From positions 7,750,001-7,814,000 of the forward strand of contig OX638372.1 in NCBI GenBank assembly GCA_951812925.1: DNA of 64,000 nt, in the 5' to 3' direction. This DNA comes from Calliopum simillimum. Lineage: Eukaryota > Arthropoda > Insecta > Diptera > Lauxaniidae. The notes below the pieces were generated by a model. It was not told the DNA's origin. It was given only the letters and a program-made list of their open reading frames with translations, and made no database searches. The number at the start of each line of letters is the position of its first letter. The first letter of the stretch is position 1. The position numbers and the translations under genes were made by a program. Shown here piece after piece: positions 58,701-64,000 of this stretch.

Positions 58701-59142
58701 ACTTTTAAGTGGAATCCTGCGACATAATCAGCATTAAGTAGCCGTAATTCAGGTTAAATTCTTTATCATTCAATCCAAATAAATAAAGACTACAAAAAGT
58801 ACAAGAAAAGTACATTCAATAATAAAGATTCTTCAAAAAACAGTAAAAAAAAGCACAAAAATAAACGAAAACGAGCAGCAGCTGCAATTTATGTTAATTT
58901 AATTCGCATATTTTCGGCATTTTTTCCCACACAAAATAAACCCGTCAAGGTAATGCCACAACAAACAAGGCACTGCATTTTTTACATAGGAGTTAAACAT
59001 TTTTATTATTTATTGTATGATTTTTTTCGCATATTTTTTCATCTCTTGTTTTTGAAAAATTTTTGCCTTTTATACATTTTATTTATTATTGTTGCTGTGT
59101 TTTTTTTTTCCATTGTACTATAAATTCACGTATGTATATTAA
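58701..59142. other. non-coding, no gene seen
   Basis: AT-rich sequence with T runs near 59099-59110. Nothing recognised. Confidence 0.4.
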
Positions 59143-59404
59143 GGTGGGCGGCTAAAAATAATTGATCCATATACGTTTCTTGTCTTATTTTTAGACTTCT
59201 CAGAAAATATTTTGACTTTGGTGAAAACTTTAATTTAAGCCAATATTTGTATGGAAATCTTTTTTTGTTAGGTACATAAGGCGAAAAAAAAAATGCCTCA
59301 GTTCTCCAAAATATTCTTTGAGAAGTTAACAATAAGCCAAGAAGTACATATAATTGAAAGGATAGTAGTTAATAATTTTTTTTTTGTATGGTGATTGACC
59401 CAAC
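59143..59404. mobile_element. short piggyBac-like MITE (TTAA-flanked)
   Basis: TTAA (59139-59142) is followed by GGTGGGCGGCTAAAAA, and GATTGACCCAAC is followed by TTAA (59405-59408). Interior AAAATATTTTGACTTTGGTG matches the element at 26377-27146 (AAAATATTTAGACTCTGGTA). The ends are imperfect inverted repeats. It appears to be a shortened member of that family. Confidence 0.6.
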
Positions 59405-60409
59405 TTAATGTAATTATACGTATTGTACGTACACGGGCATATGTGGTACAACATTCCGTAGTCACAAAAAGTATTTTAAACATTTTTGCCCAAAGCCTAG
59501 GTAGCGCAGGCATAACTTAATGCTGCTTTCAACATCCTTCATCCTTATAAGAATGTCATTTATGCCTTATGGTGAGCTAAATTCATGTACAGCGGCGCAT
59601 AACATAGCAATGCCAAGGGTAACGACGACGACGACGACAAGATGTAGCGTATGGAAACTTTGCACATTTGCTGTGATGCACGATGCGCATTCAACACACA
59701 GAAGAGCAGCTTGTTGTCCTAACTAACGGGCTAACTGAGTGACTGACTGACTGAGTGAGTGACTGACAATTTGAAATGCAGCTGCAAGTTTAAGTGACGC
59801 AGTTGAAAGACTTTTACTCTCTAGGGAGCCAAAAAGTAAAAGTTCTTAATGCGCTCAACTAGTTGAAATTAACATTTTGACAAACAAAATAAAAGTTTTC
59901 AAATTGAAAAAATTTCTCTCAAGTTAATTAACGTGTTGCAAAATGCGCAAATTTACAAGTGAACACTTCGTTCACACACATTAGGGGAAAAGTAAAATTC
60001 TTTTGAGAATTACAGAAAAAATTTCGAAATTTTTACTATGTGTTTGACAGCCTTGAGTCTTAAGTTGGAAATTGTCATATTTGCTAGAATGTTGACACAA
60101 AAATTGAAAGAAAAACAAATTTGTGAAAGATTTGCTTATGACTGTTGCAAATTTCAAAGAAAGAATTGAGACTTGCATGCAAAATAATGTGACATAAATT
60201 CGGTAGTAATGATAAAAAGACAAATGAAGATATTCATTTGCTGATTTATTTGACACTTTCGGACTATTTAAACAGTTTTCCACTTTTTGACCATTTTTAC
60301 CTACAGAATTTTTTAACATTTGTTGATTAATTTAACATTTTTCGTTTTTTTCTACATATAAATATGTATTGCGGCATTTAAACATTTGTCAATTTATTAG
60401 ATTTTTTTA
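59405..60409. other. non-coding; ACG and CTGA microsatellites
   Basis: (ACG)n near 59623-59638 and CTGACTGACTGAGTGAGTG near 59743-59762. The rest is AT-rich with no exon recognised. Confidence 0.4.
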
Positions 60410-62480
60410 AGAACTATTAACATTTTTCAACATTTTAACATTGATTGACTTTTTAGACATTATTCGACTTTTTTATTATTTTTTGACTCTTTCAACACAT
60501 ATTTGACATTTTTTGACTTTTTAACATTTTTCGACTTTTTTGACATTTTTCGACTTTTTGAAATTTTTCGACTTTTTGGCCAATTTTCGAATTTTGAACA
60601 TGTATTTGACATTTTTCGACTTTTTAACATGTATGTATTTCAACTTTTCAACTTTTTAACATTATTCGACTTTTTTAACATTATTCGAATTTTAGCATTT
60701 TTCGAATCTTTTAACAATATTCGCAGTTTTAAACATTTTTCATCTTTTTGACCGATCTTCAACTTTTCAACATTTATTTGGCATTTTTAACAAATGTCGA
60801 CTTTTTGATAATTTATAGAATTTTTTAGTATTTGTCGATTTTTTCAGCATTTTTCGTTTTTTCTAAATATTTTGCCTTTGTAACATTCGTTGATTTTAAT
60901 AACATTTTTAAACAATTTTAGCGCTATACGACTTTTTAACAGTATTAGACTTTTTAAAATTTTTTGACTCTTTTGAAATTATTCGATGATTTCAAAATTT
61001 TTTAATTTTTTGACCGATCTTCGACTTTAAAACATTTATTTGACATTTTTGGACTTTATAACATTTTTCTAGAATTTTTTAACATATCGATACCTTAGAG
61101 CGCTATAGTCCTATCTCCATTTTTCCAATTGTTGGGAAATGCAAAAAGAAGATTTCAAACAGTGGTTATTTAGGATTGGCTGCTATTTTGATATAACGAT
61201 AAATGCAATAATTTTACCCATGGTATATTTTAACATAATTTGTTTTTAGCCAATTTTATTTATTTCTAACGAAATTCTAGCCAATTTATAGTATGTCATT
61301 ACTTTTGCCCTTATATAAAATTCCACTACTATTCAAAAGAACGACGTATTAAGTACATTTTTTGAATTTTTTCCACTAAAATGTCGTAAAAGTCATGAAA
61401 CGCGTAGAAAACACGAAAAAATCGAATTTTTTTTTTTTTTTAATTTTTGGTTCCAACAAACAAGAGTGGAGCCTTGGGTGTAACCAAATTTGTTCACCAA
61501 AATGTCGCAAAAAATCATGAAACGCGCAGAAAACGCGAAAAAACGAAGAATTTTTTTTAAAAATATGACTTATTTGAATATTCATATGCCCATAACTGCA
61601 AAAATCTCAAAATCGCAAAATGTGGAGATAGGGCTATAGCGCTCTAAGGTATCGATTTGTCAATTTGTCAATTTGAACATTTTTCATGTTCTGCTACATA
61701 TTTTGGCTTTTTAACATTCGTCGATTCGTCGAACTTTTTTAACATTATTCGACTTTTTTAGCATTTTTCGACTCTTTTAATATTATTCGAAATTTTAAAC
61801 ATTTTTCAACTTTTAGAGCGATTTTTGGAATTTCTTACATTTATCGACTTTTAAAGTTTTTTCGACTTGGACTGTTTATTATTGAAGCGGGCTAGGTTCT
61901 TAACGAGGCTAAAGTAATGTCATAATACGAATTTGCTGACAATATTTAGAAATTAATAAAATTGATCTCTGTTTTCACGAAAAGTTTGCTTGATGATGTG
62001 GAATTCATGGCATTAAGTTGAAAGAGTGATATTGGTCAAATAACCGATCAATATGGCAGATAATGTGTATGACATTACATTTGCCTCATTTTGGATAGTT
62101 TATTTGACATTTTATATTTTTTTTTTACATATGTATTTTGACTTTTTAACATTCGTCGATTTATTTAATATTTTTAAATATTGTTAGCATTTTTCCACCT
62201 TTTTTGCCATTATTTGACTATTTTCAGATTATTCGGTTTTTTAACATTTTCATCACTTTTGACATTATTCGAAGTTTTCAACCACTAATCGATATTTGAC
62301 TTTTTTGCCGATTTATATGACATTTTTCCAATTTAAACATTTTTCGAATTTTTGATCGTTCTTCGACTTTTTTCACATTTGTCGATTTGTATAACATTTG
62401 TATACTCAGTATACATTTCCTGACATTTTTTAAGATTTTTCAACTTCAGTATATTCAACTTCTTCAACATTTAAAAATTC
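60410..62480. repeat. minisatellite, ~17-18-bp unit, interrupted by a TIR element
   Basis: Units of TTTTTGACATTTTTCGAC and TTTTTAACATTATTCGAC variants fill 60410-61085 and 61657-62480, purest around 60500-60700. The reverse complement, AAAAGTCGAAAAATGTTAAA, shares its core with the unit at 15190-16396. The element at 61086-61656 inserted into it. Confidence 0.85.
61086..61656. mobile_element. TIR element (MITE), ~0.57 kb, inside the minisatellite
   Basis: Inverted repeats of about 35 bp: ATCGATACCTTAGAGCGCTA at 61086 and TAGCGCTCTAAGGTATCGAT ending at 61656, continuing inward through ATCTCCA. Minisatellite continues on both sides. The interior holds two ~122-bp direct units with AAGTCATGAAACGCG and GGTTCC words that recur at 47570-47970. 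No transposase. Confidence 0.85.
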
Positions 62481-64000
62481 ATCATTTTCTTAATATTTTT
62501 CCGCCAAAAAATTTTTGATTTTCAATAATTCTTCGTTTCTGTATTTTATGAAACTTTAATCAGCAAGCAGATACCACGAAAAAACGTCAATTTCATACAC
62601 CAATCGCGAGAATTATATAGAAAACTTAACTTAGAGATAAATTTTCAAACTCTTTGTACAATTACAAGTCACTACTCCCACCTTTATCGATTTTTCATTA
62701 TGACTGTCACTTGGTAAATACATTTTTTTTTACTAAATCCCAACACCTTCTCACATATGTCAGTGTAATTATAAACATAACACCAGGGATATAAAATTAT
62801 TTATGTTCGATAAATGTTGCAACAAAATTCAATGGCAATAAATTAAATTTCAATGGCAATAAATTGATGAAATTTTAAAATTGAAAAAAAAAAAACAGAA
62901 AATGTTAGCATGTGTAGTAGCGACAATTGGCAACGCTGTCTGTAGACTCTTGTGGCAATTTGCAATTTGCATCCCGATGGAGTTGCAATATAACTGACAT
63001 TCTGAAAATATTCGCTTTCATTGATTTTTGATGTGCATGTTAGCGAAAAAACAACAACAAAATTATGACATAAGCAACAACAGCAAAAAAAACACAAATT
63101 TAATCAGCATTTGCAGTAATTGCAGTTTTAAAAAACACGCACGGGTTAACAAAATCACACATGGCATTTGATATGTCCATACAGTAAAATGGAAAACAAG
63201 ACATAAATCAATTTTGGTTTTCCACATTATCTTCTTCTAACTATATACACATATAGCCCAGCGATCCAATCTTTCGAGTTATATGATTTGTCAAAATGTG
63301 CAAGAAAGATACTACTACGTTGACTTATTAGGTACACAAAGGCAAAACGAGTGACGTGGGTTACTTTGATATCTTCTTTTGTCATTATATGAACTTCAAA
63401 CTTTGAAGAATGTTGCCACGTGAAAAAAAACATTAATTTGAGATTGGCACTGCCTCATGTCAAAACTTAACGCAATTATTCAGTAGCTTACCTAACCATA
63501 TCGTACCGTACCTTATTGTACCTTACCTTACCGTACCTTATCGTACCATACCGTACCGTTCCGTACGTTTCCTTACCTAATGATATTTCAATATTTTAAT
63601 TCCAAAAAGTATGATGCTAAAATGTTGTTGTATGTGTTTTTGCCATATAAGTATTAATACCAGCCAAAATTGGAGCGCTCCAACTTGTTGTGTATCCTGC
63701 GGCGCTTATGTTCAAATTGTACAAAAACATTAAAATCAGTTAAAATTATGCGGCATAATTAAATTTGGGCAATGACAAAAACACAAACAGATTCATACAT
63801 ACATACAAATATATTCATATATAGAATGTTTGCAAACGGATAATCAGAGTTTTACTCTCTGTAAACATTTCTACGCATGTTTGTGTTGGCATACCAACAT
63901 ACATTTACATTGTATGCCATTTAAGTGAAAATTGTAATTGCAATATTTTTTGGCACGTTATTGTTGTTGTTGTTGTTGTTGCTGTTGGTGCTTTTATTGG
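62481..64000. other. non-coding; TACCK pentanucleotide tract and (GTT)n at the end
   Basis: A (TACCK/TACCG)n-like tract occupies about 63491-63580 (ACCTAACCATATCGTACCGT, then repeated CGTACC and TTACC words). The window ends in (GTT)n from 63961. Nothing coding is supported. Confidence 0.5.

Noticed and set aside
22700..64000. The short exon 3 (DEKNQ...) of the receptor
   Set aside because: Expected after exon 2 but not found by eye; a 45-nt exon can easily be missed, so absence is not proven.

Overview
The window looks like non-coding genomic DNA of a higher fly (Diptera, Schizophora; a calyptrate such as a house fly, stable fly or blow fly fits best, by inference). It is very AT-rich, full of A/T runs, (GTT)n and other microsatellites, and packed with decayed insect transposable elements. 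Only one piece of host protein-coding sequence can be supported: a 140-nt exon at 22554-22693 (+). It encodes the extreme N-terminus of the mature extracellular domain of a nicotinic acetylcholine receptor alpha subunit of the insect alpha5/alpha6/alpha7 group. It has a strong acceptor and a GTAAGT donor, and its length and phase match the conserved second exon of alpha7-like receptor genes. The most economical reading is that the whole window is intron 1, exon 2 and intron 2 of one very large receptor gene transcribed left to right. I could not find exon 1 or the short exon 3, so each flanking intron either runs past the window edge or hides an exon I cannot see by eye.

Layout. 0-8.7 kb: intron with a ~110-bp tandem repeat (0.5-1.0 kb) and a 0.7-kb terminal-inverted-repeat element (3.4-4.1 kb). 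8.7-10.7 kb: a tRNA-derived SINE, ~123-bp tandem repeats, and a striking palindromic complex with 14 copies of a GGACATAATCCCC motif in both orientations around GC-rich mini-palindromes. 15.1-16.4 kb: a ~19-bp minisatellite. 17.5-18.4 kb: an internally deleted LINE with a perfect 13-bp target duplication. 20.1-22.2 kb: a MITE next to a dead DD37E-type mariner-like transposon, only 0.4 kb upstream of the receptor exon. 23.4-24.5 kb: a minisatellite and a LINE ORF2 fragment.

26.4-28.5 kb: a TTAA-flanked MITE carrying a nested SINE, a possible solo LTR and another SINE. 31.5-32.4 kb: a Helentron/mini-me-like element. 34.1-36.3 kb: a nested set of palindromic elements. 40.9-41.9 kb: a 26-bp minisatellite. 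43.1-43.9 kb: a GC-rich 36-bp minisatellite split by a SINE. 47-57 kb: several long inverted repeats and a LINE RNase H fragment. 59-62.5 kb: a second TTAA MITE, then a 17-18-bp minisatellite whose core is the reverse complement of the 15-kb array, interrupted by a 0.57-kb TIR element.

Apart from the receptor exon nothing here appears to encode a working host protein. All recognisable transposon coding regions carry stops, frameshifts or deletions. The interest lies in the number of palindromic and tandem structures and in their relationships to one another.
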